From assembly GCA_023426245.1 (NCBI GenBank), contig JAFABB010000039.1, positions 122,587 through 186,586 of the forward strand: DNA of 64,000 nt. The letters are read 5' to 3'. Position numbers and translations under genes: made by a program. The notes under the pieces were generated by a model that searched no databases, was not told the DNA's origin, and saw only the letters and a program-made list of their open reading frames with translations. Origin of the DNA: Bacillota bacterium. GTDB lineage: Bacteria > Bacillota > UBA4882 > UBA8346. Below, one piece after another: positions 17,912 through 26,363 of the stretch. Each line of letters opens with the position of its first letter. Within the stretch, counting starts at the first letter, position 1.

Positions 17912-18502
17912 ATGTTGAATGTCGGGATTTTTTTATTTCATGATCTTGAATTGCTGGACTTTGCAGGGCCTTATGAAGTATTTTCCGTTTCTTCCGAACT
18001 CAATGACTACCGCTTATTCAAAGTATTTACGGTAACCGAAGATGGAAAAGAAATTAGAAGCGTGAACGGATTAAAAGTCGTGCCGGATTTCGGTTTTGAT
18101 AATCATCCGCCCATCGATATTTTGGTGATTCCCGGGGGAGTGGGGACCAAGTCCGAGATGAACAAGTCCGCTGTTTTAGAGTGGGTCCGCAAGAATTATC
18201 AGGCGTCCCAATTCACTTTTTCGGTTTGTTCCGGTGCCCGCATTCTTGGGAGACTTGGGCTGTTGGACAACTTGGAGTCAGTCACCCATCATGAAGTGAT
18301 TTGCCAGTTACGGGAAATTGCTCCACTGGCCGTCATCAAGAGCGATCAACGGTATACCGACAACGGCAAGATTTTGACTTCCGCCGGAATTTCGGCCGGT
18401 ATCGATCTATCCCTCTATATGGTGGAAAAATTGTACGGCCTGGACGTCAAGAATAAAACCATTGTTTATATGGAATATGGGGATTGGGAAAAACTTCAAT
18501 GA
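17912..18502 (+). CDS. DJ-1/PfpI superfamily protein
   Basis: The start at 17912 follows GGGGGATGGG; longer in-frame starts exist from 17855. The ~196-residue protein has the DJ-1/PfpI fold: an N-terminal VGIFLFHDLELLDFAGPYEV, a central IDILVIPGGVGT and the nucleophile elbow FSVCSGARILG with its conserved Cys. It ends with LTSAGISAGIDLSLYMVEKL. Such stand-alone proteins include isonitrile hydratases and glyoxalase-like enzymes, so the reaction here is undefined. Its stop overlaps the next ATG (ATGA), indicating translational coupling with the amino-acid permease. Confidence 0.88.
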   Translation: MLNVGIFLFHDLELLDFAGPYEVFSVSSELNDYRLFKVFTVTEDGKEIRSVNGLKVVPDFGFDNHPPIDILVIPGGVGTKSEMNKSAVLEWVRKNYQASQFTFSVCSGARILGRLGLLDNLESVTHHEVICQLREIAPLAVIKSDQRYTDNGKILTSAGISAGIDLSLYMVEKLYGLDVKNKTIVYMEYGDWEKLQ

Positions 18503-19761
18503 CTGAACTGAAAAAGACAATTAGTATTTGGAAAGGCACTGCCCTGGCAGTTTGCACCGTGATTGGCTCGGGACTGCTGGGCTTGCCGGGCATGACTTTG
18601 GAAACCGGTAATATCCATAGCGTCGCCGGAGGATGGCTATTCATTACCATAACGGTTCTTCCATTGATATACATATTCGCCAGGCTCGGTTTAAAATTTA
18701 CTTCCGCCGCCGGCTTGGCCAAATATGCGGAAGAGGCAGTCGGCCCTTGGGGCCGCTATGGGGTATCGGTCGTTTTATGCGGCACTTTTACCCTAGGTAT
18801 TCCGGTGGTGGCTTTGATTGGCGGCTCCTATATGCAAAAGTTGTTTCAACTTCCGGACAGTACGGTTTGGTGGCTGGCAGTCAGCATTTTATTGGTGGCA
18901 ACCTCCGTTAATTTTCTGGGTGTCCAAATGATTAACCTGTTGAATATGGCGGCTCTTATTGCCTTAATGGTGATGATGGTGGCGATTGTTTTGACCCATA
19001 CCGCTTTTTTTCAACAGGGCTTGATAGTTTACCGGCAGACTTTCGGCACACCCTCCCAAGTTGATTGGAACGAGATATGGCGGGTTGCGATGTTGTTGTT
19101 TTGGGCCTTTGTTGGGTGGGAAAATCTCTCATTCAGTTTAGAAGAGTTTAAGCGGCCGGAAAAAAATATTCCCCGGGTTTACTGGTTTAGCTTTTTGGCG
19201 GTCATTGTTTTATATTTTGGACTGATGATTACCAGTTTAGGTGCTGAGGCTTCGGGAACATCCGTCAAAGGCGCGGCCGGTTTGGCCGCGTTGGTGGGGG
19301 ATACGCCCTGGGGGACTCTTTTGTTGCTGGTTATGGCCCTGGTGATTCCGGCCAATGCCAATGCCTGGATTTTTGGGGCCGGCCGGTTATATTACTCGGC
19401 GGGAAGGACCGCTGTTTTACCGGGCTATTTGGGCCGGCTTTCCGGGAACGGACTGCCTTTGAACAGCATGTTCACTTCGTTGGGAGTATATATCCTGGTT
19501 ACAGTGGCGACCTATTTTCTAAAGATCCCTATTGCCAAGCTAGTTCTGGTGGTGAACCAAAACTGGCTGGTATTATATGTTTTCAGTATTTTTGCCTATT
19601 GGAAAACGGGGACGGGGGTTTGGCGATGGCTCGTTACCGGCCTGGCATCAATATCCTGCCTATTTCTTTTAGCCGGTTTTAGCTGGTGGATAATGTATAC
19701 CTTTGGTCTTTTGGCGATTGGATATATACGGTATCGATACGTTCAGGGCCGGTTATCGTAG
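18499..19761 (+). CDS. APC-superfamily amino acid transporter (YjeH-like)
   Basis: The 420-residue membrane protein has about twelve helices. The first carries the APC glycine motif, CTVIGSGLLGLPG, which forms part of the substrate site. Helix six-region text WAFVGWENLSFSLEEFKRPEKNIP is typical of the YjeH-type branch, several of which export methionine or branched-chain amino acids. It starts inside the stop codon of the DJ-1 gene, so both are one operon. The divergent broken LysR gene may have been the regulator. Substrate and direction are inferred only from family. Confidence 0.85.
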   Translation: MTELKKTISIWKGTALAVCTVIGSGLLGLPGMTLETGNIHSVAGGWLFITITVLPLIYIFARLGLKFTSAAGLAKYAEEAVGPWGRYGVSVVLCGTFTLGIPVVALIGGSYMQKLFQLPDSTVWWLAVSILLVATSVNFLGVQMINLLNMAALIALMVMMVAIVLTHTAFFQQGLIVYRQTFGTPSQVDWNEIWRVAMLLFWAFVGWENLSFSLEEFKRPEKNIPRVYWFSFLAVIVLYFGLMITSLGAEASGTSVKGAAGLAALVGDTPWGTLLLLVMALVIPANANAWIFGAGRLYYSAGRTAVLPGYLGRLSGNGLPLNSMFTSLGVYILVTVATYFLKIPIAKLVLVVNQNWLVLYVFSIFAYWKTGTGVWRWLVTGLASISCLFLLAGFSWWIMYTFGLLAIGYIRYRYVQGRLS

Positions 19762-20200
19762 ATTTTCCGCGGCTTTTCTTATCCGAGAAACAATATTTTA
19801 ATGCTTAACCCATCCTAGTTTAACGATGAACGCAGGCCCAACGGAAAGAACTTAAACAGGATTACCATGATTTCCTGGATTTACAGGATTTCTATTTTTC
19901 TTTTTTAGGATTGATTGGGATTGACGTCATGTCTTTTCAATAAAATACATGCTCCGGCTATGATTAAAATGAGGGCGATGGATGATCATTGATGTAAGCC
20001 GGGTATGGAATGTAAATGCCGGTAGCGAAAACAATGTTGCGTCAGCGGCGATAGCTGTTAAAATAAATACGGGAATTAAAATAGGTTATCGCGAATTTGT
20101 ATTCTAAAAGGTAGAATAGGCAAACTTAAATATGGTATTATCAATAGGGAAGTTTTTCGATTGGCTTTGCTATATCATAATGGAATCAAGAGGTTTTGCG
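19762..20200. other. Non-coding stretch with short direct repeats
   Basis: A small cluster of near-repeats (CAGGATTACCATGATTTCC then TGGATTTACAGGATTTC) lies at about 19857-19895. A 41-codon frame from 19984 (MIIDVSRVWNVNAG) could be a gene remnant but has no relatives that I recognise. Nothing else is visible. Confidence 0.35.
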
Positions 20201-20617
20201 ATGAGCGTTAAAGTAGCGGCTTTTAAAAAGCTTTCTCCGGCCGAGGATTATGCTTGTTCGGTTCTGGAGATTAAAGAATGGGCGAAGGACTTCGCCGATC
20301 TAAGAATCGAATTCGGGACCCAAAAGAAATTTCAAATGCCTCCCCGGTGCAATTCGCAATTAAAAATCCGGGGACAGGCGCTGGCCAGTATTGCTATCGA
20401 TTGCCAGCTGAAGCCGTCTTTGTTTTTTTATCCGGTTGCGGTGTCAAAGTATTCTGAAAAGGTGCGTAAGGAATTTAAAGATAAGATTTTGGCGACGTTG
20501 AAAGAATGGCTGACCGGTAAGATAAGGGAGCGGGAAACGGAAATCATCGGCCATGAAATGATGATGATAGAACTCTCGGGTGATCAATTGACCACTCATT
20601 TTTTGCGGTATTTGTAA
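20201..20617 (+). CDS. Hypothetical protein, 138 residues
   Basis: The start at 20201 follows an AAGAGG ribosome binding site; a longer frame opens at 20132. The product is a soluble alpha/beta protein with no signal peptide. It includes EDYACSVLEIKEWAKDF, a short PPRCNSQLKIRGQALASI segment and a helical KVRKEFKDKILATLKEWL stretch. I do not recognise the family. It lies between the permease and the MarR-exporter operon without obvious coupling to either. Confidence 0.6.
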   Translation: MSVKVAAFKKLSPAEDYACSVLEIKEWAKDFADLRIEFGTQKKFQMPPRCNSQLKIRGQALASIAIDCQLKPSLFFYPVAVSKYSEKVRKEFKDKILATLKEWLTGKIRERETEIIGHEMMMIELSGDQLTTHFLRYL

Positions 20618-20908
20618 TTTGCAGAATTGTGCGGTGCTTTGCCACCATGCGGCTATAGTTCAATCCCGATTCTCTCCTTTCACTATCATCATGGGGTCGA
20701 TTATTTTACCATTACGTTTCAAAAAATTGTAAATTTCCCCGGGGACGCCGGTAGCTTTTTCAAAGGAGCGGTTGGGTTAAAACCTTTTAAGAATGGCATG
20801 AGCTGTGGATTGACAGCAGGAGAAGATCCCGCTATAATGTTTGACATACAACAGTTTTATATTCAACAAAATGCGGCTGCCGTCTGAAGATATTAAAGGA
20901 GATGGAGA

Positions 20909-21352
20909 ATGGAAAAAATAAGGTTCGGATTGGAACTCCGGTCGCTGAATAACTTAATCCGGCGCTATTTTGAATTCGCCAGCCACCGGAAGGAAATTGA
21001 AACCGTAACGGGCAATAACGGATGGATTATCCGATATCTGGCTGAAAACAAAGATAAAGATGTTTATCAGAAAGACCTGGAAGAACAATTTACCGTGACC
21101 CGTTCCACCGCTTCCAAAGTACTCCGGTTGATGGAGCAAAAAGACTTGATCCGGCGGCAGGCGGTCAGCCGGGATGCACGCCTCAAGAAGATCGTACTCA
21201 CCGAAAAAGCCTGGAAAATCAAAGAGCTGATGCGGGAGGATGCTGAAAAAATGGAACAAAGTTTGACCAAGGGATTTACAGAGGAAGAATTGCAAACTTT
21301 TTACTCATACCTTCAACGGATGAAAGCCAATCTATCGCCCTTTGAAGGGTAG
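20909..21352 (+). CDS. MarR-family transcriptional regulator
   Basis: The 147-residue protein has the MarR winged-helix layout: an N-terminal dimer helix (LRSLNNLIRRYFEFAS), recognition helix YQKDLEEQFTVTRSTASKVL, wing RRQAVSRDARLKKIVLT and C-terminal dimer helices. A GGAGATGGAG ribosome binding site is 7 bases upstream. The two ABC exporter genes follow 33 bases downstream, the usual arrangement for MarR regulators that repress a drug or metabolite exporter and are relieved by its substrate. Confidence 0.92.
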   Translation: MEKIRFGLELRSLNNLIRRYFEFASHRKEIETVTGNNGWIIRYLAENKDKDVYQKDLEEQFTVTRSTASKVLRLMEQKDLIRRQAVSRDARLKKIVLTEKAWKIKELMREDAEKMEQSLTKGFTEEELQTFYSYLQRMKANLSPFEG

Positions 21353-21385
21353 TCTTTCAAAATTCAAGGAGGACGAAGCGGATTG

Positions 21386-23137
21386 ATGTTTAAAAGACTC
21401 TTAGCCAGTGTCCGGGAATTTAAAAAGGACACCATTCTGACTACGCTTTATGTGACCGGAGAATCGTTGCTGGAGATCGCTATCCCCACATTGATGGCTT
21501 ATTTAATTGATTACGGGATCACCCGTCAAAGCATGCCCGGGGTTTTAGGGGCGGGCTCGGCCCTGTTCATAGCCGCGATGCTGTCGCTATGGACGGGAGT
21601 TTTAGCCGGCCGCAGCGCGGCAATTGCTTCTTCGGGGTTTGCCAGGAATTTGCGCCGGGAAATGTTTTGTAATGTGCAAAAGTTTTCGTTTTCGAACATC
21701 GACAAGTTTTCCACCGCCAGCATTATTACCCGGCTGACCACCGATGTTACCAATGTGCAGAATGCCTATCAGATGTTGATTCGCCTGGCGGTACGTTCCC
21801 CGATTATGCTGGTCTTCGCCTTGCTTTTTTCCTTCCGGATTAACGCCCATCTGGCGTTGATTTTCGTGGCGGTTATTCCCGTGCTGGGAGTGGGGCTGTG
21901 GTTGATCATCACGCGGGTGCACCCGATTTTCGTACGGGTATTCAAGACCTATGACCGTCTCAACAATGTGGTCCAGGAAAATTTACACGGCATCCGGGTG
22001 GTCAAATCCTTTACCCGTGAAGATTATGAAGAGCGGAAGTTTGCGGATATTTCCCAGTTGATCTTCAACGATTTTACCAAAGCCGAAAAAAGGCTGGCCA
22101 TGAATATGCCCCTGATGCAGTTTTGTTTATACTTCAGCATGCTATTACTGTCCTGGCTGGGGGCGAAAGAAATCATCGCCAGCCATAACAATCCTGTCGC
22201 CGGGCTTTCCACGGGAGAATTGGCCAGCTTGGTTACTTATGCGATGCAAATCCTGATGAGCTTGATGATGCTGTCGATGGTCTTTGTGATGGTGATCATT
22301 TCCCGGGCCTCGGCGGAACGGATCGTGGAGATTTTAAACGAGAAAAGCGATCTCCAAAACGGTCCTGGCCCGGTGTACACGGTCAGGGATGGTTCGATCA
22401 CCTTTGAGAACGTCAGTTTTTCCTATGATCGGAAAGCGGAAGAACCGGTTCTCAGCGGGGTCAACCTAACGATCGCTTCCGGGGAAACCGTCGGCATTCT
22501 GGGTGGCACCGGTTCGTCTAAGTCCAGCCTGGTGCAGCTGATTCCGCGCCTTTATGAGGTTTCCGAGGGCAAAGTGACCGTAGGCGGGGTTGATGTCCGG
22601 GATTACGACATCGAGTCCCTGCGCAACCAGGTGGCGATGGTTTTGCAAAAAAATGTGCTGTTTTCCGGGACCATCAAAGAGAATCTGCGCTGGGGCGAGG
22701 AACAGGTCGGTGATGAAGAGATGATTCGCGCCTGTGAACTGGCTCAGGCCGATGGTTTTATCCGGGAATTTCCGGGTCAATACGATACGTATATCGAACA
22801 GGGCGGTGCCAATGTTTCCGGCGGCCAGCGGCAGCGGCTTTGCATCGCCCGGGCCTTGTTGAAAAAGCCCAAAATTTTGATTTTGGACGATTCCACCAGT
22901 GCGGTGGACTCCAAAACTGACCAGTTGATCCGGCAGGCCTTTAAAAAAGATCTGCCCCATACCACCAAGCTGATCATCGCCCAGCGGGTTTCCTCGGTGC
23001 AGGATGCCGACAAAATTATCGTGCTGGATAACGGCAAAGTCGACGCAGTCGGCACTCATGAGCAATTGTTGCGAACTTGCGCTATTTACCGGGAAGTCTA
23101 TGAGTCCCAGAACCGGGGGGGTGTCCTTCATGAGTGA
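21386..23137 (+). CDS. ABC exporter half-transporter with degenerate ATP site (YfiB/BmrC-like)
   Basis: The ATG at 21386 follows AAGGAGG. The 583-residue protein has a six-helix type IV ABC domain (to ~320) and an ATP-binding domain (~335-580). Its Walker A is GGTGSSKSS and its signature motif is VSGGQRQRL. Walker B reads ILILDDSTSAVD, with Asp in place of the catalytic Glu. That change marks the non-hydrolytic partner in heterodimeric exporters. The next gene, starting within this one (ATGAGTGA), has an intact site. The pair would pump an unknown compound outward under MarR control. Base composition is visibly richer in GC than surrounding genes. Confidence 0.92.
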   Translation: MFKRLLASVREFKKDTILTTLYVTGESLLEIAIPTLMAYLIDYGITRQSMPGVLGAGSALFIAAMLSLWTGVLAGRSAAIASSGFARNLRREMFCNVQKFSFSNIDKFSTASIITRLTTDVTNVQNAYQMLIRLAVRSPIMLVFALLFSFRINAHLALIFVAVIPVLGVGLWLIITRVHPIFVRVFKTYDRLNNVVQENLHGIRVVKSFTREDYEERKFADISQLIFNDFTKAEKRLAMNMPLMQFCLYFSMLLLSWLGAKEIIASHNNPVAGLSTGELASLVTYAMQILMSLMMLSMVFVMVIISRASAERIVEILNEKSDLQNGPGPVYTVRDGSITFENVSFSYDRKAEEPVLSGVNLTIASGETVGILGGTGSSKSSLVQLIPRLYEVSEGKVTVGGVDVRDYDIESLRNQVAMVLQKNVLFSGTIKENLRWGEEQVGDEEMIRACELAQADGFIREFPGQYDTYIEQGGANVSGGQRQRLCIARALLKKPKILILDDSTSAVDSKTDQLIRQAFKKDLPHTTKLIIAQRVSSVQDADKIIVLDNGKVDAVGTHEQLLRTCAIYREVYESQNRGGVLHE

Positions 23138-25061
23138 AAGGCAAACAGGCCGGGAGCAGTCCCGCGGTCCTCAGGTGCCGGCGCACCATTTTAAACCGGG
23201 TACCATCCGCAGACTTTTTTCCTATATGGCCGAATATAAAATTCAATTGTTTTTGGTCGTGGTTTGCATCTTAGTCAGCGCAGCCGCCGGAGCGGGGTCT
23301 TCCTTGTTTCTGCAGATCCTGATCGATAAGTATATCCTGCCGGTGCTGGGACAGCCCCATCCGGTATTGACCGGTTTGTTGAAAATGATGTTTTTAATGG
23401 GCGCCATCTACCTTTGCGGCGTGCTGGCCACCTTGTTTTACAACCGGACCATGGTCGTCATCGCTCAGGGTACCCTTAAAAAAATCCGTGATCAAATGTT
23501 TACCCATATGCAGGGTTTGCCGATCCGCTATTTTGACTCCCACAGTTTCGGCGATGTGATGAGCTATTATACCAACGACACCGATACCTTGCGTCAGGCC
23601 ATTTCCATGAGTCTGCCACAGATGTTTTTCTCTTTGGTATCGATGGTATCCGCCTTTGTGGCCATGCTTTATCTCAGTATCGGCCTGACCGTCTTTGTGG
23701 GAGTATTCGTGGTGATCTTGCTGAAAGTGTTGAAAGAACTACTGGGCCGGGGTACCACTTTTTTCGTCAAACAGCAAAAATCCCTGGGTGAGGTCAACGG
23801 CTATATCGAAGAAATGATTAACGCCCAGAAAGTGGTGAAGGTCTTTTGCCATGAAGAGCGGACTGTGCGGGAGTTCGACCGGAAAAACGACGAACTTTGC
23901 TATTGCGCCACCGAGGCGAATAAGTACGGTAATATTATGATGCCGGTGGTGATGAACATGGGCTATTTGCTTTACGTATTGCTGGCCATCGTGGGCGGGG
24001 CGGCCGGCATCGCAGGCATGCATAACCTGAGCCTGAGCGGGGTCCATGCCATGACCATCGGGACGATCATTTCCTTTTTGACCCTCTCCCGGGCTTTTGT
24101 CAACCCGATTGGCCAGATTTCGATGCAGTTTAACATGGTAATTATGGCGCTGGCCGGCGCTTCGCGAATTTTTGCGTTGATGGATGAACCAAAGGAACAG
24201 GACCAGGGTTATGTGACGCTGGTCAATGCTAAAATCGAAAACGGTGAACTCCGCGAATGCCGGGAACGGACCGAGATGTGGGCCTGGAAGCATCCTCATG
24301 GGGACGGTACCGTTACCTATACGCCCTTGCAGGGGGAAATCCGCTTTTACGATGTGGACTTCGGTTATGAGGAGAACAAGACCGTACTGCATGAGATCAC
24401 CCTTTATGCCAAGCCCGGGCAAAAGGTGGCTTTCGTCGGGGCCACCGGCGCCGGAAAAACCACCATCACCAACCTAATCAACCGTTTTTACGATATCGCC
24501 GACGGCAAGATCCGTTATGACGGTATCAACATCAATAAGATCCGCAAGGGGGACCTCCGCCGCTCTCTGGGGATTGTTTTGCAGAACGTCAACCTGTTTA
24601 CGGGGACGGTAATGGATAATATCCGTTACGGCAAGCTGGACGCCAGCGATGAGGAATGTATCGCCGCCGCCAAGCTGGCCAACGCCGACGGGTTTATCCG
24701 AATGCTGCCCCAGGGATACCAAACCGTGCTGGAAGGCGACGGCAGCGATCTTTCCCAGGGACAGCGGCAATTGCTGTCGATCGCCCGGGCGGCGGTGGCC
24801 GACCCGCCGGTGATGATCTTAGATGAAGCCACCTCTTCGATCGACACCCGGACCGAGGCCATTGTCCAGAAGGGCATGGATGCTCTGATGAAAGGAAGAA
24901 CGGTGTTCGTCATCGCTCACCGCTTGTCCACCATACAGAATGCCGACGTGATCATGGTACTGGATCACGGAGAAATCATCGAACGCGGCAGCCATGAGCA
25001 GTTGATTGCCGAAAAGGGCAAGTATTACCAGCTCTACACCGGCATGTTTGAACTGGAATGA
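23130..25061 (+). CDS. ABC exporter half-transporter with consensus ATP site (YfiC/BmrD-like)
   Basis: The start at 23130 overlaps the preceding stop by eight bases. The 643-residue protein has an N-terminal extension, six membrane helices and an ATP-binding domain with Walker A GATGAGKTT, signature LSQGQRQLL and Walker B VMILDEATSSID. The catalytic Glu is present, unlike in its partner. An insertion of about 45 residues precedes the ATP-binding domain (ENGELRECRERTEMWAWK and following), as in BmrD/YfiC-type subunits. Together the two proteins form a heterodimeric exporter of unknown substrate. Like its partner it is relatively GC-rich. Confidence 0.92.
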   Translation: MSERQTGREQSRGPQVPAHHFKPGTIRRLFSYMAEYKIQLFLVVVCILVSAAAGAGSSLFLQILIDKYILPVLGQPHPVLTGLLKMMFLMGAIYLCGVLATLFYNRTMVVIAQGTLKKIRDQMFTHMQGLPIRYFDSHSFGDVMSYYTNDTDTLRQAISMSLPQMFFSLVSMVSAFVAMLYLSIGLTVFVGVFVVILLKVLKELLGRGTTFFVKQQKSLGEVNGYIEEMINAQKVVKVFCHEERTVREFDRKNDELCYCATEANKYGNIMMPVVMNMGYLLYVLLAIVGGAAGIAGMHNLSLSGVHAMTIGTIISFLTLSRAFVNPIGQISMQFNMVIMALAGASRIFALMDEPKEQDQGYVTLVNAKIENGELRECRERTEMWAWKHPHGDGTVTYTPLQGEIRFYDVDFGYEENKTVLHEITLYAKPGQKVAFVGATGAGKTTITNLINRFYDIADGKIRYDGININKIRKGDLRRSLGIVLQNVNLFTGTVMDNIRYGKLDASDEECIAAAKLANADGFIRMLPQGYQTVLEGDGSDLSQGQRQLLSIARAAVADPPVMILDEATSSIDTRTEAIVQKGMDALMKGRTVFVIAHRLSTIQNADVIMVLDHGEIIERGSHEQLIAEKGKYYQLYTGMFELE

Positions 25062-25111
25062 ATCGAAATGTGGAATTGTCGAAGGGATTTTACACCCCGG
25101 ATAATTGCTAA

Positions 25112-25345
25112 AAATGATGGGTTGATGAGAAAAAACAATTGGTTGATTGGAAAAAACGATTGCTGAAATGATCCGAACGATTGGATGATGGCCAAAAACA
25201 ATTGGATGATCGAAGAAAGTAATTGATAAAATGAATCGGGCGATTGGGCGAAAGGAATAAACAATTGCTGAAATCGTTTCGATCGTCGGATGATGGGAAA
25301 AAGCAATTCTAAAAATGAACCGGACAATTGGATGAATGAAAAAAA
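25112..25345. repeat. Degenerate minisatellite-like array, copy 1
   Basis: About ten imperfect units recur. Each is built from a TTGGATGATGG- or TTGATTGG-type half and an AAAAACAATTG or AAAGTAATTGATAAAATGAA half, with a combined period near 40 bases. Both strands read as repetitive nonsense in several frames, so the array is not coding. It sits directly after the exporter genes. Confidence 0.8.
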
Positions 25346-25515
25346 TAACTGTTAAGATGGTTTTGGGCATGGATTGAAATAAAAAACGGCCAAAACGGCT
25401 GTTTGGGGAGATTTACTTCGGCACTTTTTTGGCACCCCAAGTCGCGAAAAAGGTGATAGAATATTATCGCCGGAAGAAGTCAAAGAAGACCCGCTACCTG
25501 AAGGTAGCGGGTTTT
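25196..25515 (+). repeat. Long direct repeat element, copy 1 (partner at 63194-63502)
   Basis: This stretch is nearly identical to 63194-63502 over more than 300 bases. It consists of the end of the degenerate array plus a constant ~150-base segment (from about 25345). This copy has an extra ~10 bases (AAACGGCC duplicated at ~25384-25396). The constant segment ends in a terminator-type hairpin. A basic frame (KVAKKVIEYYRRKKSKKT) is open in both copies but differs upstream. The nature of the element is unknown: an interspersed repeat, a small RNA gene, or the end of a mobile element. Confidence 0.85.
25490..25515 (+). terminator. Hairpin ending repeat copy 1
   Basis: CCCGCTACC and GGTAGCGGG form a perfect 9-bp stem with a 4-nt loop, followed by TTTT. 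Two further hairpins follow at about 25530-25555 (GTTTCAGG/CCTGAAAC) and 25561-25581. Confidence 0.8.
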
Positions 25516-25639
25516 GTTATGCTTCAGCAAGTTTCAGGTGTCAAACGCCTGAAACAAAAAACCGCCTGCTATGCGGGTGGGATTAAACGCTTAAGTAAAA
25601 GAACCTCAGGAATTTGTTAAAATGATGGTGTTCAAGTCA

Positions 25640-26140
25640 TCAACAAAACAAATGAAAGGTGAGGTTCCATGGCCCTAATCCACTCTTTACAGTGCCAAAT
25701 GGATGCTCCACCAATTTCTGCCGCCTTTTATAGAGCTGCATATTTGCCTTAGTATTCTTATCTATTTCATCGGCATGACGTTGAAACGGACGGTCGGATA
25801 TGCAGCGATAACGGTCAGTCGTATATCGGGATTTTACAAGGCAATTTTTGCTGACAGGTGGATTACAATAGCGTATCCCCGGCGTTTTTGAAGATGACCT
25901 GCATATTTTTCCATAAAGAGAATGGCCTTGTGGACACACATATGCATCTTGTTCGGCATCATAGTGAAATTGTGCTTTTGCATAGCCTTTGCTGGCAGCC
26001 GATTTTTCATTATCCGGTTTTGAAGCAAGCGGTACAATTCCGACTTTTTCACATTCGGCAAATTCGGAGGCGGAGTAATAACCTTTGTCAGCAACAGAGA
26101 TCAGCTTATCCACTCCCATTGCTTCTTTTGCCATGCCGGA
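25640..26140 (-). mobile_element. Truncated IS1182-family transposase fragment
   Basis: A 164-codon frame matches the C-terminal half of IS1182-type DDE transposases. It includes ADKGYYSASEFAECEKVGI, a zinc-binding-like YVCPQGHSLYG segment, a Cys/Tyr-rich middle and the final LVEHPFGTVK block. The N-terminal half with the first catalytic Asp residues is missing, and the end after GTVK diverges into unrelated residues. The element is therefore a dead fragment. Its right edge abuts a response-regulator remnant at about 26141. Confidence 0.8.
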
Positions 26141-26265
26141 TAGTATACGAGGTATGTGAAATGGTGGGACACAGTGATACCAACTGTTTTAACAAGTTAT
26201 TTAAAAAGTTTACCGGATGCAGGCCCAGTAAATTCAAAAAAAGGCAGGGCAAACATAATAACTGA
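26141..26265 (+). pseudogene. C-terminal remnant of a YesN-type response regulator
   Basis: About 40 codons read VYEVCEMVGHSDTNCFNKLF and then KKFTGCRPSKFKKRQGK before a TGA stop. This is the last AraC helix-turn-helix, nearly identical to the ends of the intact regulators at 38556-40136 and 59778-61397. Everything upstream has been replaced by the IS1182 fragment. It shows that a further paralogue once stood here. Confidence 0.85.
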
Positions 26266-26363
26266 AGATATAAATGAGTGTTCGATCAAGGAAATTAGAA
26301 AATATTTAGGGATAATCAAAAGTACGGTGAAACAGAGTGCTCGGATGGTTTTCTGCAAGTATT

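Noticed and set aside
20627..20887. 86-codon plus-strand frame starting MCGALPPCG
   Set aside because: No ribosome binding site, odd composition and no family resemblance; it fills the leader of the MarR gene.
22466..23131. Long minus-strand frame inside the ABC exporter gene
   Set aside because: It is a shadow of the GC-rich coding strand; the plus-strand frame has all ABC motifs.
25112..25345. Possible CRISPR array
   Set aside because: Units are degenerate and contiguous with no regular unique spacers, and no cas genes are present.
24819..25370. Minus-strand frame rich in HHPIVRII-type repeats
   Set aside because: The repeats come from translating the degenerate DNA array; other frames are also repetitive, so it is not a repeat protein.
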